A DNA stretch of 64,000 bases from JASGDC01 sp047606545 (GTDB taxonomy: Bacteria; Actinomycetota; Actinomycetes; Actinomycetales; Micrococcaceae), in assembly GCA_047606545.1 (NCBI GenBank), contig JASGEI010000019.1, forward strand, positions 1 through 64,000, in the 5' to 3' direction. Within the stretch, counting starts at the first letter, position 1. Each line of letters opens with the position of its first letter. This document shows, one piece after another, positions 41,167 to 50,361 of this stretch. Under the pieces are notes generated by a model. It searched no databases. It had not been told where the DNA came from and saw only the letters and a program-made list of their open reading frames with translations. Made by a program: the position numbers and the translations under genes.

Positions 41167-42819
41167 ATGACTCCAGAAGAATTATCTAAAGCCTTAGCTG
41201 AGTGTGTGGCTGCAGCTGTAAATGATCAGAAATTTTCCCTTGCTGAAGTGCCTGAAACTGTGCAAGTGGAACGCCCGAAGAATCGAGATCATGGGGATTG
41301 GGCGACTAATATAGCAATGCAATTAGCCCGTCAAGCAAAGCAAGCACCACGTTCTTTAGCCGAAGCGCTCAAAGGTTATATCGAAAATCTCGACGGCGTA
41401 ACTAGTGTTGATATTGCTGGCCCTGGTTTTATTAATATTGTCTTAGATACTGCGGCAGCTGGGCAAATCGTGCCTACTATTTTGGAGCAAGGCGATAATT
41501 TTGGTACTAATGATTTATTAAAAACACAGAAGATTAATTTAGAATTTGTTTCTGCAAATCCTACTGGACCTATTCATGTCGGTGGAGTGCGTTGGGCAGC
41601 AGTGGGGGATAGTTTAGCGCGAGTTTTGCAAACTCAAGGTGCTGATGTAGATCGCGAGTACTATGTAAATGACCATGGTAGTCAAATCGATAAGTTTGCC
41701 AATTCACTTTATGCAGCAGCAAAAGGTGAAGAAACGCCTGAAGATGGTTATGCTGGCGATTACATTGACGATATTGCTAAGCAAATTGTTAACGAAAACC
41801 CTGAGATTTTGAAAGCTGACAAAACTGAAGCTATCGCAGAGTTTAGGGCAGCAGGGCTTGAGTTGATGCTATCTGAGATTAAGAAAAGTATGGAAAGCTT
41901 TAATGTGCCTTTTGATACTTATTTTTCGGAAAGCAGTCTTTATGAAGATGGCTCTATTGAGAAAGCTATTGAAAAATTAAAAGCAGAAGGTTATCTCTAT
42001 GAACAAGAAGATGCTTGGTGGTTAAAGGCTGAACAATTTGGGGATGATAAAGATCGGGTAGTCATTAAATCTGATGGAAAGCCTGCATATATTGCTGGTG
42101 ATATTGGTTATCTTGAAAATAAATTTGATCGTGGTTACGATATTTGTTTCTATATGCTTGGTGCTGATCATCATGGTTATATCAATAGATTACGTGCTGT
42201 AGCACAAGCTGTTTCAGGTACTGATGATAAAGTTGAAGTAATGATTGGTCAGTTAGTTAACTTAATTAAAGACGGTAAACCATATCGAATGAGTAAACGC
42301 GCTGGCACTATTGTGACACTTGATGATCTTGTTGACTTGGTAGGTACTGATGCAGCACGTTATGAATTAGTGCGTTATTCAGTGGATTCACCATTAGATA
42401 TGGATTTAGATTTATTGCAAAAGAAATCTAACGATAACCCAGTATTTTATGTACAGTATGCTCATGCTCGTACGAATCAAGTCGCACGTAATGCAAAGGC
42501 AGCCGGAGTTGAAGATAATATCTTCAAGCCTGAATTGCTAACTCATCCTCGTGAAGAAGAGCTGTTAGCGACTTTGAGTTCATATCCATCAGTATTAGCT
42601 GGAGCTGCAAAATTCCGTGAACCACATCGAGTGGCTCGTTACTTAGAAAAATTAGCTGGAGCCTACCACCGTTGGTATGACTCTTGCCGAGTGGCACCAA
42701 AAGGTGATGAGGAAATTACAGATACTCACCGTACTCGACTACAGTTAAGTAATGCCACAAAACAAGTGCTTAAAAATGGCTTAAATGTATTAGGTGTAAG
42801 TGCACCTGAAAGGATGTAA
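41167..42819 (+). CDS. argS: Arginyl-tRNA synthetase
   Basis: A class I synthetase of about 550 aa. ANPTGPIHVGG contains the HIGH-equivalent HVGG. MSKRAGT is the KMSK-type loop. The C-terminal helical anticodon domain ends LGVSAPERM, the usual ArgS terminus. The N-terminal tRNA D-loop-binding domain starts MTPEELSKALAECVAAAV, which matches relatives, so I choose ATG 41167. A GTG at 41113 with TAGGTAAG nearby would add 18 residues (QSLSSLSLASLAV). It is followed by lysA after 2 nt, the standard actinobacterial pair. Confidence 0.93.
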   Translation: MTPEELSKALAECVAAAVNDQKFSLAEVPETVQVERPKNRDHGDWATNIAMQLARQAKQAPRSLAEALKGYIENLDGVTSVDIAGPGFINIVLDTAAAGQIVPTILEQGDNFGTNDLLKTQKINLEFVSANPTGPIHVGGVRWAAVGDSLARVLQTQGADVDREYYVNDHGSQIDKFANSLYAAAKGEETPEDGYAGDYIDDIAKQIVNENPEILKADKTEAIAEFRAAGLELMLSEIKKSMESFNVPFDTYFSESSLYEDGSIEKAIEKLKAEGYLYEQEDAWWLKAEQFGDDKDRVVIKSDGKPAYIAGDIGYLENKFDRGYDICFYMLGADHHGYINRLRAVAQAVSGTDDKVEVMIGQLVNLIKDGKPYRMSKRAGTIVTLDDLVDLVGTDAARYELVRYSVDSPLDMDLDLLQKKSNDNPVFYVQYAHARTNQVARNAKAAGVEDNIFKPELLTHPREEELLATLSSYPSVLAGAAKFREPHRVARYLEKLAGAYHRWYDSCRVAPKGDEEITDTHRTRLQLSNATKQVLKNGLNVLGVSAPERM

Positions 42820-42821
42820 TA

Positions 42822-44204
42822 ATGGCCTTAGTTCCAGAATGGTTAAAAAAACCTACAGATATTAACGAAGTGAGTAAAAAACTTTGGCCAACTGATGTCA
42901 AACGTAATGCTGATGGTGAATTAGAAGTTGCAGGTGTCAGTGTTAGTGAACTTGCTGATGAATATGGCACTGCATTGTATGTAATAAGTGAGCAAGATTT
43001 TCGAAATCGTGCTAAAGGTACCAAATCTGCATTTGATGAAGCTTTTAAAGAACTTTGTGGTGAAGTTGATGTTTACTATGCGGGTAAAGCTTTCTTGTGT
43101 AGTGAAGTAATTCGTTGGGTACGCGATGAAGGATTGCGTCTTGATACTTGTACTAATGGTGAGATGGCGTTAGCTGCTGTGAGTGGAATGCCTGGTAAGC
43201 TCCTAGGTTTACATGGTAATAATAAGTCTGATGGTGAGCTAGAACGAGCTCTTACTCTAGGGGTTGGTCGTATTGTAGTGGATTGTCTAGATGAAATCCC
43301 AAGACTAGCAAAAATAGCCGAACGTATGGATGTTAAAGCTCCGGTTATGATTCGAGTAAAACCAGGAGTTCATGCCAGTACTCATGAGTTCATTGCTACT
43401 GCACATGAAGACCAGAAGTTTGGTCTTTCAATTTCAACTGGTGAAGCTAACGAAGCCATTGAGTCAGTAATTAAGAATGAACATCTTGATTTCTTAGGGT
43501 TACATTGTCATATCGGTTCGCAGATATTTAGCCCAGAAGGGTTTGCAATGGCAGCAGAGCGCATCTTAGAACTTGCTTCAGTGGTAGAAAAAGAATATGA
43601 AACTACAGTACATGAAGTGGACCTAGGTGGTGGATATGGTATTGCATATACAGAAGCCGATAATCCACGTGATATAAAGGAAGTTGCTAATGAACTTGCG
43701 AAAGCTGTGGCAGCAGCTTGTGATAAATACCAGTTAGAATGTCCAAAGATTTCTATTGAACCAGGGCGTTCGATTGTTGGTCCTGCGATGTTCACATTGT
43801 ATTCTGTCGGGAGTATCAAACAAGTGGAGTTAGTCGAGGGTGCTCGAAATTACATTGCAGTTGATGGTGGCATGAGTGATAATCCACGACCAGTTTTATA
43901 TGATGCAGACTACACAGCAATTTTGGCAAGTCGGATTTCCAAAGCAGAACCAGCAGTATCTAAAGTGGTCGGTAAGCATTGTGAATCTGGAGATATTGTA
44001 GTGCGAAATGGTTATTTACCAGCAGATGTTGAACGCGGTGACTTAATTGCAGTTGCTGCTACTGGCGCTTATTGCTGGGCATTAGGTAGTAATTTTAACT
44101 ATGTAGAACGGCCAGCAATTGTAGCTGTTAATAAAGGGAAAACGAAGGTTATTATTAAAGGGGAGACAGAAGAAGACCTACTAGCTCGAGATGCATGTAT
44201 TTAA
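42822..44204 (+). CDS. lysA: Diaminopimelate decarboxylase
   Basis: A PLP-dependent fold-III enzyme making L-lysine from meso-diaminopimelate, 460 aa. YYAGKAFLC holds the PLP lysine. HCHIGSQ binds substrate, GGGYGI and EPGRSIVGPA bind phosphate, and CESGD provides the catalytic Cys from the second subunit. RBS is the AGGATG at the argS end. Many actinobacteria continue with hom and thrB here; this window goes directly to rho. With dapE at 14.7 kb it covers two late DAP-pathway steps. Confidence 0.93.
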   Translation: MALVPEWLKKPTDINEVSKKLWPTDVKRNADGELEVAGVSVSELADEYGTALYVISEQDFRNRAKGTKSAFDEAFKELCGEVDVYYAGKAFLCSEVIRWVRDEGLRLDTCTNGEMALAAVSGMPGKLLGLHGNNKSDGELERALTLGVGRIVVDCLDEIPRLAKIAERMDVKAPVMIRVKPGVHASTHEFIATAHEDQKFGLSISTGEANEAIESVIKNEHLDFLGLHCHIGSQIFSPEGFAMAAERILELASVVEKEYETTVHEVDLGGGYGIAYTEADNPRDIKEVANELAKAVAAACDKYQLECPKISIEPGRSIVGPAMFTLYSVGSIKQVELVEGARNYIAVDGGMSDNPRPVLYDADYTAILASRISKAEPAVSKVVGKHCESGDIVVRNGYLPADVERGDLIAVAATGAYCWALGSNFNYVERPAIVAVNKGKTKVIIKGETEEDLLARDACI

Positions 44205-44222
44205 TTTTTAATTAAACACGCG

Positions 44223-44329
44223 CTAAGACTAGATATACATACGTAATTTAGGTTACAATCTAATTTGTTGAATTAATTTTGATTCAATTTTTCTAATTTT
44301 AATGTTCAAAAATTTCCCTCTAGTCTTAG
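44223..44329 (+). promoter_or_regulatory. rho promoter region flanked by an 11-bp inverted repeat
   Basis: ctaagactaga at 44223-44233 is the exact complement of tctagtcttag at 44319-44329. Between them TACAAT (44254-44259) is a good -10. Transcription from it leaves about a 120-nt AU-rich leader before rho, ending in AAGGGGAGGG. The repeat could be an operator pair; Rho autoregulation through its leader is known elsewhere. Confidence 0.4.
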
Positions 44330-44386
44330 AAACAGTTTTTCAAAGATTTAAGGATATTCATAATTCACACAAGGGGAGGGTCCTTA

Positions 44387-46141
44387 GTGGCGGAAACTCA
44401 AGAAACCGCGAGTTTGAGCAGCTTGAAGTTGGCTCAGTTACAGACTTTAGCATCTTCATTAGGTATTCCTGGCGGATACAAGATGCGCAAAAATGATTTA
44501 GTAGAGGCTATCGCAGCACATAAGCGTGGCGATTCTATTAGCCCAAAGATTTCAACGAAAAAAACTGAAAGTAAAAGGCAAGGCAAAAGCAATAAGGACA
44601 GTGAGACAAAGTCACTAGATGATATTAAATTGCCAGAACCTGCTAAAGACAGTTCAGATACCAAAAAAGCCAAAAAGAAAAAAGTTGAAGAGAAGCTTGA
44701 AGAAATCGTAATGGTACTTCCAGATCCTAGCGAAAGTAAGGAAGAGGAAAAGCAGCCAGTTCGTAAGCGTCGTAACCGCAAGAACTGGAAAGATAAGAAC
44801 GAAAACTCAAGTGATGAAAATGAGTCTAAAGAAAAGACTAATGACAAGGCTAAAGACAATAAGCAATCAGATAATAGATCTAATAACGACTCACATCATA
44901 AGAATAGTAATCGTAATAGCAACAATCGCCGTTACCGTGATCGCAATCGTAATAACCGTAAGCGTCGCTATGATGACGAACCAGACATCCGCGAAGATGA
45001 TGTATTGATTCCAGTTGCAGGAATTCTAGATGTCCTAGAAAACTATGCTTTTGTTCGTACCGCAGGTTACTTGCCTGGTCAAAATGATGTTTATGTTTCG
45101 CTAGGGCAAGTCCGGAAGTATGATTTGCGTAAGGGAGACGCTATTGCAGGTGCAATTCGTCAACCTCGTGAAGGTGAAAATAGTCGTCAAAAATTTAACG
45201 CACTGGTTAAATTAGAGACTATTAACGGTAATCCAGTTGATGAGATGGTTAACCGTGTAGACTTTGCAAAACTAACTCCACTTTATCCACAGGAGCGATT
45301 ACGTCTTGAAACTGATTCAAAGAACATCAGTACTAGAGTAGTGGATTTGGTATCTCCAATTGGTAAAGGTCAGCGTGGTTTGATTGTATCGCCACCAAAA
45401 GCCGGTAAGACTTTAATGTTGCAGGCAGTTGCAAATGCAATTACTAAAAATAATCCAGAAGTTCACTTGATGATGGTGCTTGTTGATGAGCGTCCTGAAG
45501 AAGTAACTGACATGCAGCGCACCGTACAAGGTGAAGTTATTGCTTCTACTTTCGACCGTCCAGCTGATGATCATACTACTGTTGCTGAACTTGCTATTGA
45601 AAGAGCAAAACGTCTGGTAGAGATGGGTCATGATGTAGTAGTGCTTCTTGACTCAATGACTCGTCTAGGCCGTGCATATAACTTATCTGCACCTCCTTCA
45701 GGTCGTATCCTTTCTGGTGGTGTTGATTCTGCAGCACTTTACCCACCAAAGCGTTTCTTTGGGGCTGCTCGTAATATCGAAAATGGTGGTTCACTAACTA
45801 TCTTGGCTACAGCTCTTGTAGAGACTGGATCTAAGATGGATGAAGTTATTTTCGAAGAGTTCAAGGGAACTGGTAACATGGAACTGCGTTTGAGTCGCCA
45901 ACTTGCTGATAAGCGTATCTTCCCAGCAGTTGATGTGAATGAATCTAGTACACGTCGTGAAGAAAACCTTGTTTCTCCTGAAGAACTTAAGATTCTATGG
46001 CAGTTACGTCGAATGCTCTCAGCACTTGATACACAGCAATCATTAGAACTTTTGATTAATAAACTTAAAGAAACTAACTCTAACGTAGAGTTCCTAATGC
46101 AGGTTCAGAAGACTACACCTGGTAGTAACGAAAGTAATTAA
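44387..46141 (+). CDS. rho: Transcription termination factor Rho
   Basis: A hexameric RNA helicase of 584 aa. The N-terminal SAP-like helix bundle (residues 1-50) is followed by a roughly 150-residue, charged Lys/Glu then Asn/Arg-rich insertion typical of Actinobacteria. The OSB RNA-binding fold comes next (GILDVLENYAFVR near 210). The ATPase core has SPPKAGKT (Walker A), VLVDERPEEVTDM, DSMTRLGRAYN and the R-loop GSLTILATALVETGSKMDEVIFEEFKGTGNMEL region. The GTG start follows GGGGAGGG. rpmE, often between rho and prfA, is absent; prfA starts 2 nt later. Confidence 0.95.
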   Translation: MAETQETASLSSLKLAQLQTLASSLGIPGGYKMRKNDLVEAIAAHKRGDSISPKISTKKTESKRQGKSNKDSETKSLDDIKLPEPAKDSSDTKKAKKKKVEEKLEEIVMVLPDPSESKEEEKQPVRKRRNRKNWKDKNENSSDENESKEKTNDKAKDNKQSDNRSNNDSHHKNSNRNSNNRRYRDRNRNNRKRRYDDEPDIREDDVLIPVAGILDVLENYAFVRTAGYLPGQNDVYVSLGQVRKYDLRKGDAIAGAIRQPREGENSRQKFNALVKLETINGNPVDEMVNRVDFAKLTPLYPQERLRLETDSKNISTRVVDLVSPIGKGQRGLIVSPPKAGKTLMLQAVANAITKNNPEVHLMMVLVDERPEEVTDMQRTVQGEVIASTFDRPADDHTTVAELAIERAKRLVEMGHDVVVLLDSMTRLGRAYNLSAPPSGRILSGGVDSAALYPPKRFFGAARNIENGGSLTILATALVETGSKMDEVIFEEFKGTGNMELRLSRQLADKRIFPAVDVNESSTRREENLVSPEELKILWQLRRMLSALDTQQSLELLINKLKETNSNVEFLMQVQKTTPGSNESN

Positions 46142-46143
46142 TT

Positions 46144-47217
46144 ATGTTTGAATCAGTACAGGGTTTAATTGATGAATATAACGATATTCAGGATCAATTA
46201 GCAGACCCAGCTGTCCATGCTAATGCTGGTAAAGCTCGTAAACTTGGGCGTCGTTTTGCTGAACTAGGTGCAATTGTTGAAGCTCATAAAAAGTGGCAAG
46301 ACACAGTTAACGATTACGAAACTGCAAAAGATTTTGCAGATGAAGATCCAAGTTTTGCTGAAGAAGCTGCAGAGCTAGAGCCACAAATTGAACCATTAGC
46401 TGAAAACTTACGTCGTTTACTAATCCCACGTGATCCAGATGATGCACGTAATGCGATTTTGGAAATTAAAGCTGGTGCTGGTGGAGATGAAGCAGCACTA
46501 TTTGCTGGCGATATGTTACGTGCATACACTAAATATGCTGAAAGCAAAGGGTGGAAGGTCGAAGTAATTTCTGCGACTGAGTCTGATTTGCACGGTTATA
46601 AAGATGTACAGATTGCGGTTAAAGGTAAGTCAGAAAACCCAGCGGAAGGTGTTTGGGCACACTTAAAGTTTGAAGGTGGGGTGCACCGAGTTCAGCGTGT
46701 ACCTGCTACCGAATCTCAGGGACGTATCCATACTTCTGCTGTTGGTGTCATGGTATTTCCTGAAGTTGATGCGCCTGACGAAGTTGAAATTAACCAAAAT
46801 GATTTGAAGATTGACGTATACCGTTCTTCTGGTCCTGGCGGACAGTCAGTTAACACCACAGACTCTGCAGTACGCATTACCCACTTGCCTACAGGTATTG
46901 TGGTTGCAATGCAGAATGAGAAGTCACAGATTCAAAACCGTGAAGCTGCGATGCGTGTCTTGCGGGCACGCCTGTTAGCTGCTCAGCAAGAAGAGTTGGA
47001 AGCTGCTAAGTCAGAAGCATCACGTTCTCAGGTGCGTTCAATGGACCGTTCAGAACGTATCCGAACTTACAATTTCCCGGAAAACCGTATTGCTGATCAC
47101 CGTACAGGATATAAATCTTATAACCTTGATCAGGTTATGAATGGTGATTTTAACGCAGTTATTCAGTCTTGTATAGAAGCTGATGAGGCAACTCGTTTGG
47201 ATGCTATCGGAGAATAA
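46144..47217 (+). CDS. prfA: Peptide chain release factor 1
   Basis: It recognises UAA and UAG stop codons. At 357 aa it is standard length. GPGGQSVNTTDSAVRITH carries the GGQ peptidyl-hydrolysis motif, and VPATESQGRIHTSA carries PAT, the anticodon-like tripeptide specific to RF1. The C-terminal RTYNFPENRIADHRTG is conserved. It is 2 nt after rho, and its stop overlaps the start of prmC, its own methyltransferase, by one base. Confidence 0.96.
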   Translation: MFESVQGLIDEYNDIQDQLADPAVHANAGKARKLGRRFAELGAIVEAHKKWQDTVNDYETAKDFADEDPSFAEEAAELEPQIEPLAENLRRLLIPRDPDDARNAILEIKAGAGGDEAALFAGDMLRAYTKYAESKGWKVEVISATESDLHGYKDVQIAVKGKSENPAEGVWAHLKFEGGVHRVQRVPATESQGRIHTSAVGVMVFPEVDAPDEVEINQNDLKIDVYRSSGPGGQSVNTTDSAVRITHLPTGIVVAMQNEKSQIQNREAAMRVLRARLLAAQQEELEAAKSEASRSQVRSMDRSERIRTYNFPENRIADHRTGYKSYNLDQVMNGDFNAVIQSCIEADEATRLDAIGE

Positions 47218-48059
47218 TGCAACTTAAAGCATTGTTAACTGAAGCAACAGATTTTCTTAACGAAGCAGGAGTTCAAAGTCCGAAAGTGGATGCTGAACTC
47301 CTGCTTTGTTATGTGCTGAATTGTACTCGTAATGAATTGCAACTAAAACTTATTATGGGAACTAATATGGTTTTAGCTCAGCAACAAAAATTCCAAGATT
47401 TGTTAGTACAAAGGGCTAACAATATTCCAGTGCAGCATTTAACTGGTAAAGCTCCTTTTCGTTACCTTGAACTTTTGGTGGGCGCCGGAGTATTTATTCC
47501 CCGTCCTGAAACTGAACTTCTAGTAGAGATTGCAATGTCGCATTTTAAAGCTGACAGTATGGTCGTTGATTTATGCGCTGGATCGGGAGCTATTGCAGCT
47601 TCCATTGCTACTGAGATTCCTAATACGGAAGTTTATGCAGTGGAACTTAGCAAAAAAGCTTTACCTTATTTAATAGAAAACACTAAAAACTTAACAGTTA
47701 ATGTTGTGCAAGGAGATTTCAATACTGCTTTACCAGACTTGGGAAGCAGAGTAGATGTACTACTTTCTAACCCACCTTATGTTCCAGAAACTGATGTTCC
47801 TAAAACAGTTGAAGTCGCTAAATTTGATCCACAATTAGCACTATATGGTGGTAATCCAGATGGCACAAAGATTCCAAAACAGGTTATTAAACGTGCTGAA
47901 TTTTTATTGAAACCAGGGGGTTTCTTTGCAATGGAGCATGCTGAAACTCAGCAAGACTATTTAACGGAATTATTGGTCGGTTCTGGAAATTGGAAAAAGG
48001 TTGAAAAACATAATGATTTAACTGGGCGTCCACGCTTTGTCAGTGCTATTAAATCATGA
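47217..48059 (+). CDS. prmC: Release-factor glutamine methyltransferase
   Basis: It N5-methylates the glutamine of the GGQ motif in RF1/RF2. The protein is 280 aa, with an N-terminal helical domain (VDAELLLCYVLN) followed by FIPRPETELLVEIA. The SAM-binding loop DLCAGSGAIAASIA and the catalytic NPPYVPE identify the family. It overlaps prfA by 1 nt, so translation is coupled. A long palindrome follows and may end part of the transcription before tsaC. Confidence 0.93.
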   Translation: MQLKALLTEATDFLNEAGVQSPKVDAELLLCYVLNCTRNELQLKLIMGTNMVLAQQQKFQDLLVQRANNIPVQHLTGKAPFRYLELLVGAGVFIPRPETELLVEIAMSHFKADSMVVDLCAGSGAIAASIATEIPNTEVYAVELSKKALPYLIENTKNLTVNVVQGDFNTALPDLGSRVDVLLSNPPYVPETDVPKTVEVAKFDPQLALYGGNPDGTKIPKQVIKRAEFLLKPGGFFAMEHAETQQDYLTELLVGSGNWKKVEKHNDLTGRPRFVSAIKS

Positions 48060-48062
48060 GCT

Positions 48063-48129
48063 AAATGGCGTAATGTCTTACACATTAGTCTCAAAATATG
48101 ACTCAAATTTGTAAGACATTACGTCATTT
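48063..48129. repeat. Intergenic 67-bp palindrome (type B), possible terminator
   Basis: The left arm aaatggcgtaatgtcttaca and right-arm complement aaatgacgtaatgtcttaca match at 19 of 20 positions. The total length is almost the same as the type A element, but the sequence is unrelated. It starts 3 nt after the prmC stop codon. It may terminate or process the rho-prfA-prmC message, or be a miniature mobile element. Confidence 0.6.
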
Positions 48130-48222
48130 GTAGTTAAGAATAGTGCATTGATTTCCTGAAAGTTAGCTAAGTATAAAAGCTCGACTACCCACTTGTTCTT
48201 ATAAATATGTAAAATGGTGTCT

Positions 48223-48867
48223 ATGAGCAAAATTTACGATTTGAGTGATAAAGACCAGCGTACTGCTGGTCTTGTTGCAGCTAAAACAGCTATTAATGCT
48301 GATGAATTAGCGGTTGTTCCAACTGATACAGTATATGGGGTAGCTGCTGATGCATTTTCACATATTGGAGTGAAGATTTTATTAGCAGCAAAAGCTCGAG
48401 GTACAAATTTTCCACCTCCAGTATTAATCTCAAGTAAAAATTCTGTCTCAACATTGGCACGTGATGTTCCTGAAGCTGCCCAAAAGCTAATGGATAAATT
48501 TTGGCCAGGTGGATTGACCCTAATCTTTCATGCACAATCAACTTTAGATTGGAATTTAGGGGAAACAAAGGGCACCGTGGCTTTACGAGTACCTAATCAA
48601 GAAGATACTTTGGAACTTATCACTTTATCTGGACCTTTGGCAGTTTCATCTGCAAATCGACATGGTAAAAAAGCAGCTACGACCATTGAAGAAGCACATA
48701 AACAGCTTGGCGAAGCAGTGCAAGTTTACCTTGATGCTGGTGACTTAGGAGCTGAAAATGAAAGCTCTACTATTGTTGATGCTACTGAGAGTCCAATGAA
48801 AATTGTTCGGCAAGGAAGTATCTCAGCAGAAGAGTTACAAAAGGTAGTTACTGACATTAAAGTATGA
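48223..48867 (+). CDS. tsaC: Threonylcarbamoyl-AMP synthase (TsaC/Sua5 family)
   Basis: It makes threonylcarbamoyl-AMP from Thr, bicarbonate and ATP for the t6A37 modification of ANN-decoding tRNAs. The 214-aa YrdC-fold protein has LAVVPTDTVYGVAADAF near the N-terminus, then PPPVLISSKN, FWPGGLTLIF and SSANRHGKKAATT. A short C-terminal extension ends in IVRQGSIS. I choose ATG 48223: TAAAAT is 7 nt upstream, suggesting a leaderless message. An ATG three codons earlier overlaps that hexamer. The stop overlaps wecA by 4 nt. Confidence 0.9.
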   Translation: MSKIYDLSDKDQRTAGLVAAKTAINADELAVVPTDTVYGVAADAFSHIGVKILLAAKARGTNFPPPVLISSKNSVSTLARDVPEAAQKLMDKFWPGGLTLIFHAQSTLDWNLGETKGTVALRVPNQEDTLELITLSGPLAVSSANRHGKKAATTIEEAHKQLGEAVQVYLDAGDLGAENESSTIVDATESPMKIVRQGSISAEELQKVVTDIKV

Positions 48868-49970
48868 GAGTCTACGTTTTAATAATGTTAATTGCGATAG
48901 CAATTACTTATATTTGCACCCCCATAGCAAGACTTTTTGCTCGCCATTTTGATATTTATCGCCCAATACGTGAGCGTGATGTGCATAACAAGCCAATGCC
49001 AAGGCTAGGCGGTGTTGCGATGTATATCGGGCTCTGTTTTGCAGTTGTGATGGCTGGACAAATGCCTTTCCTTACCGATATTTTGGCAGTTAACTCCCAA
49101 GTTTGGGGAGTAGTGCAAGCTGCAACTATCTTGATGGTTCTTGGTATTGCTGATGATGTTTTGGATTTAGACTGGACTTTAAAGCTTGGAGGACAGATTT
49201 TAGCTGCTGCAATTATGACTATTCAAGGCACTCAGTTAACTTCATTGCCTATAGGTGGTATTGTGCTTGGCTCCTCTACCATGGCGTTAGTATTGACGAT
49301 TCTCGTAGTAGTAACCTGTATTAATATTATGAATTTCGTTGATGGTCTTGATGGGTTAGCAGCAGGTATTTGTGCTATTGGCGGTGTCGCTTTCTTTATT
49401 TACTCTTATCTTTTCTCTAGACACGCTACACCAGATGATTATTCAAATACGGCGACATTAATTATTGCCATAACCATTGGTATTTGTCTAGGATTCTTAC
49501 CTCATAATTTTTACAAATCAAAGATTTTTATGGGAGATACCGGGGCAATGTTGCTTGGTTTATTGATGGCAGCCTCAGCGATTACTCTAACTGGACAAGT
49601 AGATCCCACTGTTATTTCACAAACTGAATCATTGCCTATCTTCATGCCTTTATTATTGCCAGTTGCAATTATTGCGGTGCCACTATTCGATATGATTTCT
49701 GCGATTATTCGCAGGACTAGAGCTGGAATGTCACCGACTTCGCCAGATAAAATGCATTTACATCATAAAATGCTTAATATTGGGCATTCACATGTAAGTG
49801 CCGTATTAACTCTTTATACTTGGACTGCTGTAATTGCTTTTGGTATAGTTGCATTTGCCTTTTTACCATTTTGGTTAGTATTAATTATAGATGTTGCAGC
49901 GGTTATTGGGGCATTGCACTTAACCAGAAATCCAAAATCAATTGATAAGGTAGCCGAAAGTGTGGAATAA
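48864..49970 (+). CDS. wecA: Polyprenyl-phosphate sugar-1-phosphate transferase (WecA/Rfe-like)
   Basis: An integral membrane enzyme of 368 aa and about 11 helices that moves a HexNAc-1-phosphate from UDP-sugar to undecaprenyl/decaprenyl phosphate. HNKPMPRLGG is the N-terminal signature. ADDVLDLDW provides the Asp-Asp pair, NFVDGLDGLAAG the Mg2+/nucleophile site, FMGDTGAM the next Asp, and HLHHKML the HIHH-like motif. It lies in the tsaC-wecA-atpI order usual in Actinobacteria. It overlaps the next gene by 11 nt. It initiates arabinogalactan- or teichoic-acid-like polymers in relatives. Confidence 0.9.
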   Translation: MRVYVLIMLIAIAITYICTPIARLFARHFDIYRPIRERDVHNKPMPRLGGVAMYIGLCFAVVMAGQMPFLTDILAVNSQVWGVVQAATILMVLGIADDVLDLDWTLKLGGQILAAAIMTIQGTQLTSLPIGGIVLGSSTMALVLTILVVVTCINIMNFVDGLDGLAAGICAIGGVAFFIYSYLFSRHATPDDYSNTATLIIAITIGICLGFLPHNFYKSKIFMGDTGAMLLGLLMAASAITLTGQVDPTVISQTESLPIFMPLLLPVAIIAVPLFDMISAIIRRTRAGMSPTSPDKMHLHHKMLNIGHSHVSAVLTLYTWTAVIAFGIVAFAFLPFWLVLIIDVAAVIGALHLTRNPKSIDKVAESVE

Positions 49971-50361
49971 AATATTATTTGCTACTGCAAAAATCACTTT
50001 ACCAGTATGGCTAACCTGTATGTTGGTATGTTGGTATCTTGATGGTAAGAATGGTTTTCTTAGCGCTGGATTTGGTGGGGCAGTAGTGTTGATTTTTAGT
50101 GCTTTAACATTATTGGTAGGGCAACTTTTCTGGAATAAATGGCCTTCGAAATTACTTTTAGGATTTGTAATATCTTACTTAGCTAAAATTATTATCTTCC
50201 CACTTGTCCTAACTTTTATAGGGCGTCCAGATTGGCTAGTAGTTAAAGCATTCTTTTTTACTGCATTAATTAGTATTTTGGTTTGGTCCGTAGCAGAATC
50301 TTTAGCATTTATGAACCAACGGCGACCATATTTTGATAGGGAGCCACATGAAAAACCGTGA
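49960..50361 (+). CDS. atpI: ATP synthase protein I-like membrane protein
   Basis: The 133-aa protein has four membrane helices and a GTG start inside wecA. It corresponds to the ATP_synt_I protein found before atpB in Actinobacteria. WYLDGKNGFLSAGFGGAVVLIFSALTLLVG and LLLGFVISYLAKIIIFPLVL make up the central part. AtpI proteins help assemble the c-ring but are not essential. The very short N-terminal tail and the RRPYFDRE cytosolic end match the family only loosely, so the name is moderate confidence. Confidence 0.65.
   Translation: MWNKILFATAKITLPVWLTCMLVCWYLDGKNGFLSAGFGGAVVLIFSALTLLVGQLFWNKWPSKLLLGFVISYLAKIIIFPLVLTFIGRPDWLVVKAFFFTALISILVWSVAESLAFMNQRRPYFDREPHEKP

Noticed and set aside
44302..44496. 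Alternative small ORF overlapping the rho start
   Set aside because: It lies in the AT-rich leader and in the wrong frame over the well-conserved rho N-terminus, with no ribosome-binding site.
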